From assembly GCA_030446545.1 (NCBI GenBank), contig JAUJNB010000016.1, forward strand, positions 1-53,316: 53,316 bases of DNA. The letters run 5' to 3'. Position 1 is the first letter of the stretch; the number at the start of each line of letters is the position of its first letter. Shown in pieces: positions 9,853 through 19,727 of this stretch. The stretch is from Acidimicrobiales bacterium (GTDB taxonomy: Bacteria > Actinomycetota > Acidimicrobiia > Acidimicrobiales > CADCSY01). The position numbers were made by a program, and so were the translations under genes. The notes beneath the pieces were generated by a model. The model was not told where the DNA came from, searched no databases, and was given only the letters and a program-made list of their open reading frames with translations.

Positions 9853-9864
9853 GTGTCGTACATG
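9850..9864 (-). promoter_or_regulatory. Dyad over the start/-10 region of the first DUF222-HNH gene
   Basis: On the minus strand an inverted repeat CATGT-ACGAC-ACATG covers a TACGAC -10-like hexamer (9855-9860) and abuts the ATG. The second DUF222-HNH gene has a matching CTGTA-CGA-TACAG dyad over its TACGAT. Shared position and core suggest common regulation; no matching -35 was found here. Confidence 0.35.
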
Positions 9865-9958
9865 ATTTCAAGTTGTTCCCGTGAAGGTGTTGGGGATCTC
9901 CTGACCCCCTTCGGTGGGCCTTCACGATCGAGCGAGGTCTCACCGCCTGAGGGGTCGG

Positions 9959-11380
9959 TCAGGCACAACAGGAGGTGGGGAGGTCGTTGCCGAACAGCCG
10001 GGCAACGAGGCGCAGGCTTTCGGCCATCGTCAGGTACGGAGCCCAGGTCTCGGCCATGTCGTCGACGGTCATCCCCGCCTTGATGGCGTAGGTGGCGGCG
10101 AGCATGACGTCACCCGCCCCCTCAGCGGCGGCGTGGACGCCGAGGACCTTGCCGCTGGACGCGTCCGCGACCAACTTCACCGCGCCTCGGGTGTCCCTGT
10201 TGGCCAACGCCCGGGGCACGTCAGCCAGCTCCAAGACCCGGCAATCGCAGTCGTATCCGCTGGCCAGCGCCTCCGCCTCGGTGAGCCCGGCGGAGGCCAG
10301 CTGGGGCCGGGTGAACACCACCGCCGGCATCCCCGCGTAGTCGACTTCGGCCAGGCTGGTGTCATCGTCGGCCAAGGCGTTGATGGCGGCTACCCGGCCG
10401 GTGGCGGCAGCGACGTAGACGTACTGGGGGACGCCGGCGACGTCGCCGGCGGCATACACCCGCCGGTTCGACGTGCGCTGGTGCTCGTCGACGACGACGA
10501 AGCCGGCTCCGTCGGTCTTGACCCCCGCTGCATCGAGATCGAGGTGGTCGGTGCGGGCTCGCCGGCCGGTGGCCACCAGCAGCTGCTGTGCGGTGACGCT
10601 CTGCCGGGAGGTGGTGGCAACGGCCACGCCGACGGAGGTCGAGTCGACGGCCGTGGCCCGCTCCTCGATCACCGTGATGCCATCGTCGGCGAACACCCGG
10701 CGCAGCACCGCTGCCATCTCCGGCTCGGCGTGGGGCGCCAGCCGGCCCACCAGCGTCACCCGGGTACCGAGGTGAGCGAACAGCTGCGCCTGCTCCAAGC
10801 CCACGTACCCGGCCCCGATCACGAGCAACGACTCGGGAAGCACCTCGAGCTCCATCGCCGTGGTCGACGTCAGGTACTCCACCTGGTCCAGGCCCGCAAG
10901 GTCAGGTCGATGAGGTTCGGCGCCGGTGGCCACGACGTAGGCGCGAGCTCGCAGCGGCGTCCCGTCGACCTCCAAGGTGGCATGGTCGCGGAACCGCGCC
11001 TGACCGGGCCGGATCTGGAACCCGTAGGCGGCCGCTACCTCCTCGTACTTCACGTGGCGCAACCGGCTAACCAGCTCGTTTTTCTGGCCGACCAGCGAAG
11101 CCAGGTCGACAGCGCCGGCGCTGGTGGGCGCCCCGGGGAAAGGATTGTGCAACGCTGCGCGGCGGGCGCCGACCGCGGCGAGGAGGGTCTTGGAGGGTAC
11201 GCAGCCCACGTTCACGCAAGTGCCGCCCACGGCAGCTCGCTCGATGAGCACCACGGTCGCACCTGACTTCCGCGCCGCGATGCCTGCCGCCATCGCCGCC
11301 CCGCCCGAGCCGACCACCGCCAAGTCGACGTCGTATGCCTCGTCCACCACCACCTCCGTGTGTTCGACGTCAGCCAGCAT
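9959..11380 (-). CDS. merA: Mercuric reductase (flavoprotein disulfide reductase)
   Basis: Reduces Hg(II) to Hg(0) with NADPH in the cytoplasm. FAD-binding VGSGGAAMAAG, redox disulfide GGTCVNVGCVPSK, NAD(P)-binding VIGAGYVGLEQAQLFAHLG, the VYAAGDVAG motif, and the C-terminal vicinal cysteines (TSCCA) that pass Hg(II) to the active site are all visible. The TSCCA end separates it from dihydrolipoamide dehydrogenases. The N-terminal HMA domain found in some MerA is absent. ATG 11380 is the likely start, but the probable -10 overlaps it, so GTG codons about 10 residues on are possible. It is divergent from merR across a palindromic operator. Confidence 0.88.
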   Translation of the reverse strand: MLADVEHTEVVVDEAYDVDLAVVGSGGAAMAAGIAARKSGATVVLIERAAVGGTCVNVGCVPSKTLLAAVGARRAALHNPFPGAPTSAGAVDLASLVGQKNELVSRLRHVKYEEVAAAYGFQIRPGQARFRDHATLEVDGTPLRARAYVVATGAEPHRPDLAGLDQVEYLTSTTAMELEVLPESLLVIGAGYVGLEQAQLFAHLGTRVTLVGRLAPHAEPEMAAVLRRVFADDGITVIEERATAVDSTSVGVAVATTSRQSVTAQQLLVATGRRARTDHLDLDAAGVKTDGAGFVVVDEHQRTSNRRVYAAGDVAGVPQYVYVAAATGRVAAINALADDDTSLAEVDYAGMPAVVFTRPQLASAGLTEAEALASGYDCDCRVLELADVPRALANRDTRGAVKLVADASSGKVLGVHAAAEGAGDVMLAATYAIKAGMTVDDMAETWAPYLTMAESLRLVARLFGNDLPTSCCA

Positions 11381-11382
11381 GG

Positions 11383-11404
11383 ACCTTCCCCTGCAGGGGA
11401 AGGT
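11383..11404. promoter_or_regulatory. MerR-family operator: perfect 22-bp palindrome
   Basis: Half-site ACCTTCCCCTG is followed at once by its exact reverse complement. On the merA strand it is preceded by T-T-G so that TTGACC forms a -35, with CATGCT about 20 bp downstream as a poor -10. The long 19-20 bp spacer with the operator inside it is the hallmark of MerR-activated promoters, and ACCTTCC...GGAAGGT resembles CueR/MerR-type sites. Confidence 0.75.
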
Positions 11405-11427
11405 CAAGCACAGGGTCAGGAGGCGAC

Positions 11428-11796
11428 GTGAAGATCGGTGAGATGGCAGCCATGGCGGGGATGACGACCAAGACGCTGCGGTTCTACGAGGAGCGCGGCC
11501 TGCTCCCGGCACCGGTGCGCACCCCGAGTGGCTACCGCGACTGACTCGACTTCATACGACGCGGCCGCAACGCCGGGCTCACCCTCGCCCAGATCAGCGA
11601 GATCCTCGACCTCCGCGACGCCGGCCAGGCTCCTTGCCACCACGTCGAAGAGCTCCTCTCCTGCCAAATCGCCGAGCTCGACCGACAGATCGCCGACCTC
11701 CAGGAGCTGCGCGCCAGCGTCGCCGTCCTGCACGAAGGTGCCGCAGCCGCGGACCCCAACGCTTGCGACGCCGACAACATCTGTCGCTACCTGTAG
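11428..11796 (+). pseudogene. merR: Heavy-metal MerR-family regulator with in-frame stop
   Basis: GTG 11428 follows a strong AGGAGG by five bases. The product begins KIGEMAAMAGMTTKTLRFYEERGLLPAPVRTPSGYRD, a normal MerR winged helix, then meets TGA at 11542-11544. The same frame continues as LDFIRRGRNAGLTLAQISEIL through a dimerisation helix and metal-binding cysteines (APCHHV, NACDADNIC) to TAG at 11796. Family members have about eight residues (typically Tyr...Asp/Ala-Arg) where the TGA stands, so about 21 bp appear deleted, creating the stop. Regulation of merA would be lost unless the assembly is wrong here. Confidence 0.8.
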
Positions 11797-11853
11797 GAGA
11801 AGGACGCACATGGGCGCGCTCCCGCCGGCACGGACAGGAGACCGTTGGGCTGC

Positions 11854-12934
<1,081 letters not shown>

Positions 12935-12938
<4 letters not shown>

Positions 12939-13567
12939 GGATGACCTCCGGTGGGTTCCTTGTCTCGGTCGTCGAGCGTGTCGTCGCCGCCGGCTTCCTC
13001 GCTGGCGATCAAGCGGCTGATCCAGGCGATGTCGTTCATGGTCGACTCGCTGTCGTGTTCCATCAGGGCCCGGACGTAAGGGTCGTCGCTCCCGCGTGCG
13101 GCCACCACACCGCGGGTCTCGTCGAGACGCTGGTGCAGGGTGGCGCACCGGCGCTCGAGCAGGTGCAGGCGGGTGGGTCGGTCACACCAGCGGAAGAAGG
13201 CCAGTTTCATGCCGAAGGTCCGCTCGTCGTCGGCCGGGTCGGCCATGAGCTCGGTCAGGCGTGCCTCACCCACCTCGGTGATGCCGTACACCTTCTTGTT
13301 GCGCGGCCCCCTGGTGACCCGGCGCCGGGCTCGGAAGGCGGCCGCCTCCCCGGCGAAGGACCCGGTCATGGGCGTGGCCACGGCGTTGGCCTCGTCGACG
13401 GCGACCACCGCCACGGCGCCATCTCGCTCGAGGCGGTTCAAGGCCGGGTAGAGCGAGCCGAACGAGACGCTGCAGAGAGGACCGAGCGCCGTACGCAGGT
13501 GTTTCTTCAGCTCGTAGCCGTGCAGGTTGGCCTCTTTGAGAATCCCTAGTATGGCCAGCTCGATCAC
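12935..13567 (-). CDS. PadR family transcriptional regulator
   Basis: A 210-aa protein with the PadR winged helix at its N terminus ([39 protein letters not shown]) and the C-terminal dimerisation helices. I chose GTG 13567 because family proteins start just before ELAILG and because a TAGATT -10 ends seven bases upstream, giving a leaderless start; a 13-residue longer reading from 13606 would run through the promoter. It is co-transcribed with ino1 (4-bp overlap), so it probably controls inositol synthesis as well as itself. Confidence 0.88.
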
Positions 13568-13574
13568 GCGGCTC

Positions 13575-13603
13575 AATCTATCGGGTCGATATATCGACCA
13601 CAA
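13575..13603 (-). promoter_or_regulatory. padR-ino1 promoter with palindromic operator
   Basis: On the minus strand TTGTGG (13598-13603) and TAGATT (13575-13580) are 17 bp apart, and the GTG start follows seven bases later. Within the spacer is a perfect 16-bp palindrome GGTCGATATATCGACC (13584-13599). A dyad inside the spacer of the padR promoter is the expected place for PadR autorepression. Confidence 0.65.
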
Positions 13604-13640
13604 CACACTTCGGTCGGCTGCGGACGGCGGCCGGGCTCGG

Positions 13641-13646
13641 TACTCT
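13641..13646 (+). promoter_or_regulatory. -10 element (TACTCT) of the DUF5318 gene
   Basis: TACTCT ends six bases before GTG 13653, with the intervening CGGGCG identical to that before the amidohydrolase gene at 20899. No Shine-Dalgarno sequence is present, so a leaderless transcript is likely. Confidence 0.45.
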
Positions 13647-13652
13647 CGGGCG

Positions 13653-14075
13653 GTGCCGTTTGGCCTGGAGAAGCCGGGAGGCGACGGGGACCGAGCCCCG
13701 GGTGAGGTCGACTACCGTCTCGCTCGCCAGGCGAGCATCGCCGAGTTCCGCAAGGGTCGCCTCGCCCGCCACGAGGTTTGCGACGCCCATCCCGAACTTC
13801 TGAGGGCCGCTCGCAACGTCGGAGAGGAGTCGAGTCAGTCGTGCCCCATCTGCGAGGACGAAAAGCTCGCGCTCGTGACGTACGTGTTCGGGACGAGGAT
13901 GCCGGCCCACGGCCGGTGCGTGACGACGCCGAAGGAGCTGCAGCGCCTGGCCCGAAGCAGCGGCGAGCGGGTCGCCTACGTGGTCGAGGTCTGCACCAGC
14001 TGCTGCTGGCACCACCTGACCCGGACGTTCCCCCTCACCGCCGGTCGCTCGCCGCGCTCGGCCCCCTCCGGCTGA
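13653..14075 (+). CDS. DUF5318 family zinc-ribbon protein
   Basis: A 140-aa actinobacterial protein of unknown role. The N-terminal half is an alpha-helical region (VDYRLARQASIAEFRKGRL, then VCDAHPELLRAARNVGE). The C-terminal half is a probable zinc ribbon: SCPICEDEKLALVTYVFG and VVEVCTSCCWHHL. GTG 13653 is favoured by its position behind a -10 hexamer; the upstream reading to 13527 would overlap padR's promoter. It heads a rightward run of membrane and cell-wall genes. Confidence 0.75.
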   Translation: MPFGLEKPGGDGDRAPGEVDYRLARQASIAEFRKGRLARHEVCDAHPELLRAARNVGEESSQSCPICEDEKLALVTYVFGTRMPAHGRCVTTPKELQRLARSSGERVAYVVEVCTSCCWHHLTRTFPLTAGRSPRSAPSG

Positions 14076-14641
14076 GCGCCGCCGGAGCCGCCACTGTCCT
14101 GGCCCTCTCCTCGACCGGCCACGTCGGCGTCCTGGTGGTGGTGCTGGCGGTGCTGGTGGCCCAGCCCTTCGCCGTGGGGGCCGTGGTCCTCGCCGGCCTG
14201 ACCGTCCTCGAGCGCTGGGGGAGCCCGTCGCTCGAAGCCGTGGCCGGGGCCCAGTCGGTGCTCGGGCCGGGAGGGCTGGTCGGCCCCGCCTCGGCCGCTG
14301 CATCGGCCTGGCTGGCGGCGGTGGCGCTGGTGCTGGCGTCGCCTCACGTGGGGGACCGCAACGCCGGCGACGGCGGTACGGCCAGGTCGCGCCGCCGCCC
14401 GAGTGCCGCCGCCGTCCTGGTGGCGCTGGCCATGGGCTCGGCCGCCGCCCTGGTGGTCGCCGGCCCCTCGTTCTCCGACGACCTGCCGATCCGCCTAGGG
14501 GCCACCGCAGTGGCGGTGGCCGTCTCCGCGGTCGTCTCCTCCCAGCGGGCCCAGCTGGTGACGGCCGGTGCGGCACTGGCCGCGGCGGTGGTGGCCGCCG
14601 GGCTCGGCGCGGCCGTCATCAGCAGCCGGATCGGGTTCTAG
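14072..14641 (+). CDS. Hydrophobic membrane protein, unknown function
   Basis: An open frame of about 190 codons rich in Ala, Val and Leu, with about five transmembrane segments (VLVVVLAVLVAQPFAVGAVVL, AAVLVALAMGSAAALVVAG, AALAAAVVAAGLGAAVI). No ATG, GTG or TTG is well placed; CTG 14072 overlaps the DUF5318 stop as CTGA, like the other overlaps in this window, so I start it there without certainty. It ends four bases before the next membrane gene. I do not recognise the family. Confidence 0.5.
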   Translation: MSAAGAATVLALSSTGHVGVLVVVLAVLVAQPFAVGAVVLAGLTVLERWGSPSLEAVAGAQSVLGPGGLVGPASAAASAWLAAVALVLASPHVGDRNAGDGGTARSRRRPSAAAVLVALAMGSAAALVVAGPSFSDDLPIRLGATAVAVAVSAVVSSQRAQLVTAGAALAAAVVAAGLGAAVISSRIGF

Positions 14642-14644
14642 GAC

Positions 14645-16345
14645 GTGCTCAGCGCCCTGCTCCTGGCCGCCCTCGTCTTCCCCGTCGCGGCCGGGGTCGT
14701 CGTTCTCCTCGTCCCCTCGGGCGACGCCGGGCGAAAGGGGCGGGGCCGCCGAGGCGGCCTGGGCGACGCCGGCCGGAAGGGGCGGGGCCGCCGAGGCGGC
14801 GCCCGGATCGGAACGCGCCGGTCCAAATCGTCGCCCGGCTCCGACGCGGGCGGCGGGGGGGCCGATGACACCGGCTCCGGCCACCTGGGCTCCGGGCAGC
14901 TGGGCTCCGGGGAGTCGGTCGGGCCCGAGACCTCGGGAGCGCCGCCCCCCCCCACCGAGCCGTCGCCGGTGGGCGACCCGCTGGCCGCTGAGCGCTCGGA
15001 CAACGTCAGGCGGGCCGTGGTGCGAGTGGCCGCACTGTCCGCCGCCGCCTCGTGGTTGGCCCTGGCCCTCCTCGGCCCGGCCGCCGCCGGGCCCGCCCAG
15101 GCCGTGGGCGCCGTCGCCCCCGCCGGCGTCGGTGGAGCCCTCCTCCTGGCGGCCGCCGGTGGGCCCGCTCGCCGCCTCCCGGCGGCGGCCGCCGCCCTGG
15201 CCCTGGCCCTGGTCAGCGGGGGCCTGGCCCTCGGCGTGGGCGATGACCGAGCCGGGTGGATCGTGGCCGGTCTGGCCGGAGCGTGTGTCCTCGTCACCCT
15301 GGCCGGGCGCAGCAGCGGGGAGCCTCTCGGCCCGGTGGCCCTGGCCCTGGTGGGGGTGGCCGTCATCACCGGCGGGCTGGCCCGGGTGGCGGCGACGACC
15401 GGCGACCTGGGCCTACCCCAGCCCAGCGGTGGGCCACTGGCGCTCGACGCCGGCCTTCTCCTGGTGGGAGGCAGCGCCGCCGTGGCCGTGGCCGCCGCCC
15501 TGCGCCCTCGCCGGCCGGCGGCTGTGCTCCTGCCTGTCGCCCTGGTCATCGGGGTGCCGGCCGCCGCCTCCCTCGGCGCCGCCGGTGACGCGGTGGCCCT
15601 GGCCCTGGTCCTGCTGGCCCTGGCCGGCGCCGTGGGCTGGATGGCGCTCAGCGCCCAGTTCCCGGATGCCCGCCCGCTCTGTGCCGGCCTGGCCCTGACG
15701 GCCCTGGCGGCAGCTGCGGTTCCCACCCCCGGCATTCCGGGAACCGCAGCAGCGGTCGAGGGCGCCGGTGCCGCCGGCGTTTCCGCCGCCTGGCTCCTGG
15801 CCAGCGCCGCCGTGGTCACCGCCGTGTCGCTCGTCCCCCTGGCTGCGCTGTGCGCCGTCCCCGGCTTGGCCGCCCTCACCGTGGTCCTCGTCGCCGACCC
15901 CGAGCCGGCCCGGTTGGCTCTGGTGGCCCTGATCGCCGCCTCGGTCGTGGCCGCCGGGGCTGCCCTTCGTCGACACCCGGAGACCGGCGCCGAAAGGCAG
16001 CCCCGGGCCGTAGCCGACCGCACCCCGGTGCTCCTCGGTCCCTTGCCGGCTGCGGTCCCGGCCCTGGCTCTGGGGGCCTGGCTCCTCGTCGCCCCCGGCA
16101 GTTGGGACTGGGGGGTCGGTGCCGTCGCCCTGGAGGGTTGGTCCGACAGCGTGGCCGTGGCCGCCGCCGGCGGGCTGATCACCCTGGTGGGCGTGGGCGC
16201 CGCCGGGCGGGTCGCCGTTCCCCGACCTCCCCTCCTCGCCGCCCCTGACCCGGTCACGGGTGTCGACCGCGCCGGCGGACCTCTGGTCCTGGTCTCCGGT
16301 GTCGCCCTCGGTCTGGCCCTGCTGGCGTTGGTACTGTCTCTTTGA
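14645..16345 (+). CDS. Large multi-pass membrane protein, unknown function
   Basis: A 566-aa protein from GTG 14645. One N-terminal transmembrane helix (LSALLLAALVFPVAAGVVVLLVP) is followed by a basic, Gly-rich cytoplasmic or loop segment of about 100 residues that contains a two-copy repeat, and then by about 14-16 hydrophobic helices of very low complexity (Ala, Leu, Val, Gly). The layout loosely recalls proton-pump membrane subunits, but no diagnostic charged residue is visible, so I assign no function. Its TGA overlaps the TTG start of the penicillin-binding protein gene. Confidence 0.6.
   Translation: MLSALLLAALVFPVAAGVVVLLVPSGDAGRKGRGRRGGLGDAGRKGRGRRGGARIGTRRSKSSPGSDAGGGGADDTGSGHLGSGQLGSGESVGPETSGAPPPPTEPSPVGDPLAAERSDNVRRAVVRVAALSAAASWLALALLGPAAAGPAQAVGAVAPAGVGGALLLAAAGGPARRLPAAAAALALALVSGGLALGVGDDRAGWIVAGLAGACVLVTLAGRSSGEPLGPVALALVGVAVITGGLARVAATTGDLGLPQPSGGPLALDAGLLLVGGSAAVAVAAALRPRRPAAVLLPVALVIGVPAAASLGAAGDAVALALVLLALAGAVGWMALSAQFPDARPLCAGLALTALAAAAVPTPGIPGTAAAVEGAGAAGVSAAWLLASAAVVTAVSLVPLAALCAVPGLAALTVVLVADPEPARLALVALIAASVVAAGAALRRHPETGAERQPRAVADRTPVLLGPLPAAVPALALGAWLLVAPGSWDWGVGAVALEGWSDSVAVAAAGGLITLVGVGAAGRVAVPRPPLLAAPDPVTGVDRAGGPLVLVSGVALGLALLALVLSL
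14719..14800 (+). repeat. Two-copy 42-bp tandem repeat inside a membrane-protein gene
   Basis: Near-identical units begin at 14719 and 14761. Both encode a GDAGRKGRGRRGG peptide; only a few bases differ. It is a basic linker duplication in frame. Confidence 0.8.
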
Positions 16346-18792
16346 GCCCGCTCGCGCGCGCCCTCACCACCATGGCCACCACCCGACCCGCCCGCCGTTC
16401 CCCACCGTCTCCGGGCCCCCGTCACCGGGCCGACGGTCCCCCCTCCCGCGCTCGCCGTCAGGCCCGGTCCCGGCCGAGGCCGACGCCCGACCGCCGCCGG
16501 CCACCCGGGTCGGCGGGGCGCCAACCGGCCCCACCGGTCGCGCCGGGCCCGAGCCCGACGCGGGCCCGGCGGCCTCGCGGGGAGCCGCGTCAGCCCCGTC
16601 GTTGTCTGCTGTGGCGATTCCGGCGCCTGTTCTTCCTGCTCGGACTGCTGTTCGTGTTCGGCTTGGCCGGGGTGGGCTTCGTGTTGGCCAAGGTGCCGCT
16701 GCCCGACGTGGAGATCCCGGTGGAGACGACCTTCCTCCTCGACGCCAACGGCAACAAGCTGGCCGAGTTGTCGGCGGGGGAGGACCGGGTGTCGGTTCCC
16801 CTCGACCGGGTTTCACCGAGCATGGTCGACGCCGTCCTCGCCACCGAGGACCGTGACTTCTTCGAGCACCCGGGCCTCGACCTGCGCGCCATCGTCCGGG
16901 CCACCGTGGCCGACCTGCGGGGGCGGCCCCTGCAAGGCGGGTCGACGATCACCCAGCAGTACGTGAAGAACACCTACGTCGGTGACGAGCGGACCCTCGC
17001 CCGCAAGCTGAAGGAAGCGACGCTGGCGGTCAAGATCGAACAGCGCCTCGACAAGAAGGAGATCCTCGAGCGCTATCTCAACGCCGTCTACTTCGGTCGG
17101 GGGGCCTACGGCGTGCAAGCCGCGGCCAACTCCTACTTCGGCAAGGACGTGCGTGACCTCGAGGTCCACGAGTCTGCCTATCTGGCCGGGCTCATCCGGG
17201 CTCCCGAGGGCGCCGACGCCTCCCGCGATCCGGCCAACGCCGACCGGCGCCGCAACCTGGTGCTGGTGGCCATGGAGACGGAGGGCCACATCACCGCCGG
17301 GCAACGGTCGGAGATGGAGTCCGTCCGGGTGGTCGACACCGAGGGTTTCCGTCCCCGCGACGACGTGGTGATGGACCGCATCGTCGGGGGCGACGTCGGG
17401 ACCCAGCACTTCGTGGAGTACGTGCGGGCCCAGCTCCTCGAGCGCTACGGCGACGCCCGTCTCTACGGGGGTGGGCTGCGGGTCAAGACCACACTCGACC
17501 CCGAGCTCCAACGGCTGGCCTACGACGCCGTCTACGGCACCCTCGATCGCGAGGGTGATCCCGCCGGCGCTCTCGTGTCCCTGGACTCGTCGGGCCACGT
17601 CAAGGCCATGGTCGGGGGCAAGGAGCTTCGGCCTGAGGACGAGTCCTCCCCGTTCGCCAAGGTGAACTTCGCGGTCGGCAGCGAAGGCGGGGGTGGCGGC
17701 CGCCAGCCCGGCTCGGCCTTCAAGCCGTTCGTGCTGGCCGAAGCCGTCCGCTCCGGCTACAGCGTGGAATCGGCCTTCGAATCACCGGCCGAGCTGGTCT
17801 TCCCCGGCGCCGACGCAGGGGACGACTACACCGTGCGCAACTACGACGACGCCAGCTACGGCCGCCAGAACCTGATCGAGGCCACGAGGGTCTCCTCCAA
17901 CACGGTGTACGCGCAGCTGGCCCAGTCGCTGGGGACGGCCGAGGTGGCCGACTTGGCCGAGCGACTCGGCATCGGCACCGAGATCCCCGACGATCAGCTC
18001 TCGGTCGCCCTCGGGACCGCCGAGGTCTCGGTGCTCGGTATGGCTGACGCCTACCTCACCTTTGCCAACCGGGGCCTCCAGGTCGACCCCCAGGTCATCA
18101 CCGAGGTCACCGACGCCGACGGCAACGTGATCGACACCTTCTCCGGGGAGCCGGAGCGGGTCCTCGAACCCGAGCAGGCCGACGTGGTGAACTTCGTCCT
18201 CGAGGGCGTGGTCGACGGGGGCACGGGCACCAAGGCCGGCTTCGGCTCGCCCGTCGCCGGCAAGACCGGGACCACCCAGGGCAACGGCGACGCCTGGTTC
18301 GCCGGCTACACCCCGGGACTGGCCACGGCGGTGTGGATGGGCTACCCCGAGGGTCAGGCCCGGCAGATGAACAACGTGCACGGGGTCGAGGTCACCGGGG
18401 GCAGCTTCCCCGCCGACATCTTCCGCCGGTTCATGAGCGAGGCGGTCTCCGGCAACGAGGAGGCCTACGGCGGTGACTTCGTCGCCCCGGCCCGCCTCGG
18501 CGGGAGGCTGTTGTCGGGGAAGCGCCAGGTCTACGTCGATCCCGACGCCGCTCCCCCCACCACCGAGGTGGCTCCGCAGGTGACCACCACCGAGCCGCCG
18601 CCGGTGACCACGACCGACACCACCGATCCGGTGGTCACCACCACCACGCCGTCGCCCGGCGCCACCACCCCGGAACCCGGCGATTCCGGTGAGGCCGGGA
18701 GCGGCCAACCCTCCGGCGCGGCATCCGGCGAGGACGAGGGTCAGAATCAACGCCAAGGAGACGCCAGGCAAGAGAGCAAGCCGGGCGACTAG
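16342..18792 (+). CDS. Class A penicillin-binding protein (PBP1-like transglycosylase/transpeptidase)
   Basis: Bifunctional peptidoglycan synthase, 816 aa. An Arg/Pro-rich cytoplasmic tail of about 90 residues precedes one membrane helix (LFFLLGLLFVFGLAGVGFVL). GT51 domain: ATEDRDFFEHPGLD and GGSTITQQYVKN, then KLKEATLAVKIEQ and NAVYFGRGAYGVQAAA. Transpeptidase: catalytic Ser-X-X-Lys in GSAFKPF, SSN in VSSNTVYAQLA, KTGTT. A Thr/Pro-rich tail of about 90 residues follows the catalytic domain. TTG 16342 overlaps the previous stop (TTGA); ATG 16372 is an alternative. Confidence 0.93.
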   Translation: MSPLARALTTMATTRPARRSPPSPGPRHRADGPPSRARRQARSRPRPTPDRRRPPGSAGRQPAPPVAPGPSPTRARRPRGEPRQPRRCLLWRFRRLFFLLGLLFVFGLAGVGFVLAKVPLPDVEIPVETTFLLDANGNKLAELSAGEDRVSVPLDRVSPSMVDAVLATEDRDFFEHPGLDLRAIVRATVADLRGRPLQGGSTITQQYVKNTYVGDERTLARKLKEATLAVKIEQRLDKKEILERYLNAVYFGRGAYGVQAAANSYFGKDVRDLEVHESAYLAGLIRAPEGADASRDPANADRRRNLVLVAMETEGHITAGQRSEMESVRVVDTEGFRPRDDVVMDRIVGGDVGTQHFVEYVRAQLLERYGDARLYGGGLRVKTTLDPELQRLAYDAVYGTLDREGDPAGALVSLDSSGHVKAMVGGKELRPEDESSPFAKVNFAVGSEGGGGGRQPGSAFKPFVLAEAVRSGYSVESAFESPAELVFPGADAGDDYTVRNYDDASYGRQNLIEATRVSSNTVYAQLAQSLGTAEVADLAERLGIGTEIPDDQLSVALGTAEVSVLGMADAYLTFANRGLQVDPQVITEVTDADGNVIDTFSGEPERVLEPEQADVVNFVLEGVVDGGTGTKAGFGSPVAGKTGTTQGNGDAWFAGYTPGLATAVWMGYPEGQARQMNNVHGVEVTGGSFPADIFRRFMSEAVSGNEEAYGGDFVAPARLGGRLLSGKRQVYVDPDAAPPTTEVAPQVTTTEPPPVTTTDTTDPVVTTTTPSPGATTPEPGDSGEAGSGQPSGAASGEDEGQNQRQGDARQESKPGD

Positions 18793-18902
18793 CGCCGTCG
18801 GCCGATGGCCGGCGGTCTGGCCTGCCACCGGGGCCGGCGGCGGTGCGGGCGGTATCGTGGCCGGTGCCGACCAGTAGTTCCCCGACCCGGCGAGGAGGAT
18901 CC

Positions 18903-19727
18903 GTGGTGGCAGGTGGCGTCACCGTGCCCGCCGTGCGAGCCCGCAAGGTCGCCGCCGGTGCTGACCCCCTGGTGATGGTCACCGCCTACGACGCCCCGGG
19001 GGCGAGGATGGTCGACGACGCCGGGATCGACCTGATCCTGGTGGGCGACTCGCTGTCCATGGTCGTGCTCGGCTACGACGACACCCTGCAGGTCACCGTG
19101 GCCGACCTGGCCCACCACACGGCGGCGGTGGCCCGCAGCGCTCCCCGGGCCCTGGTGGTGGCCGACATGCCCTGGCTCAGCTACCACACCAGTGCCGCCG
19201 ACACGGTGGCCAACGCCGGCACGTTGGTGCGGGCGGGGGCGGCGGCGGTGAAAATCGAAGGCGGACGCGTGCGCCTGCCCATGGTGGAGGCCCTGGTGGC
19301 GGCCGAGGTCCCGGTGATGGGCCACCTCGGCCTCACCCCTCAGTCATTCCACGTCATGGGAGGCTTCAAGGTGCAGGGGCGCAAGGCCGAGGCCGCCGAC
19401 AGACTGGTCGACGACGCCCTGGCTCTGGTCGAGTCCGGGGTCTTCGCCATCGTGGTGGAGGGGGTGCCGGCCGAGCTGGGTGCCCGGGTGACCGAGGCCG
19501 TGCCCGTCCCCACCATCGGCATCGGAGCCGGACCTCGCTGCGACGGCCAGGTCCTGGTGTTCCACGACCTCCTGGGCCTCGACGACCGACCGGCCCCTCG
19601 CTTCGTGCGCCGGTACGCCTCGCTCAAGCAGGAGGGCACCCGCGCCGTGGCAGCCTTCGCCGCCGACGTGCGCTCAGGGGCCTTCCCCTCCCCTGAGGAG
19701 AGCTACGGCGGAGGCGCGGAACCGTGA
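18903..19727 (+). CDS. panB: 3-methyl-2-oxobutanoate hydroxymethyltransferase
   Basis: First step of pantothenate synthesis: transfers a hydroxymethyl group from 5,10-methylene-THF to ketoisovalerate. Motifs: VMVTAYDAPGARMVDDAGID, LVGDSLSMVVLGYDDTL, VKIEGG, VPVMGHLGLTPQS, VPTIGIGAG and ASLKQEG. GTG 18903 is four bases after AGGAGG. A second in-frame GTG at 18864 sits five bases after TATCGT, so a leaderless longer form is possible. The 3' end overlaps the DUF192 gene by GTGA. Confidence 0.95.
   Translation: MVAGGVTVPAVRARKVAAGADPLVMVTAYDAPGARMVDDAGIDLILVGDSLSMVVLGYDDTLQVTVADLAHHTAAVARSAPRALVVADMPWLSYHTSAADTVANAGTLVRAGAAAVKIEGGRVRLPMVEALVAAEVPVMGHLGLTPQSFHVMGGFKVQGRKAEAADRLVDDALALVESGVFAIVVEGVPAELGARVTEAVPVPTIGIGAGPRCDGQVLVFHDLLGLDDRPAPRFVRRYASLKQEGTRAVAAFAADVRSGAFPSPEESYGGGAEP

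Noticed and set aside
11542..11544. In-frame TGA in merR as a selenocysteine codon
   Set aside because: Family members have about eight ordinary residues there and no Cys/Sec position; no SECIS-like hairpin is evident. A deletion fits better.
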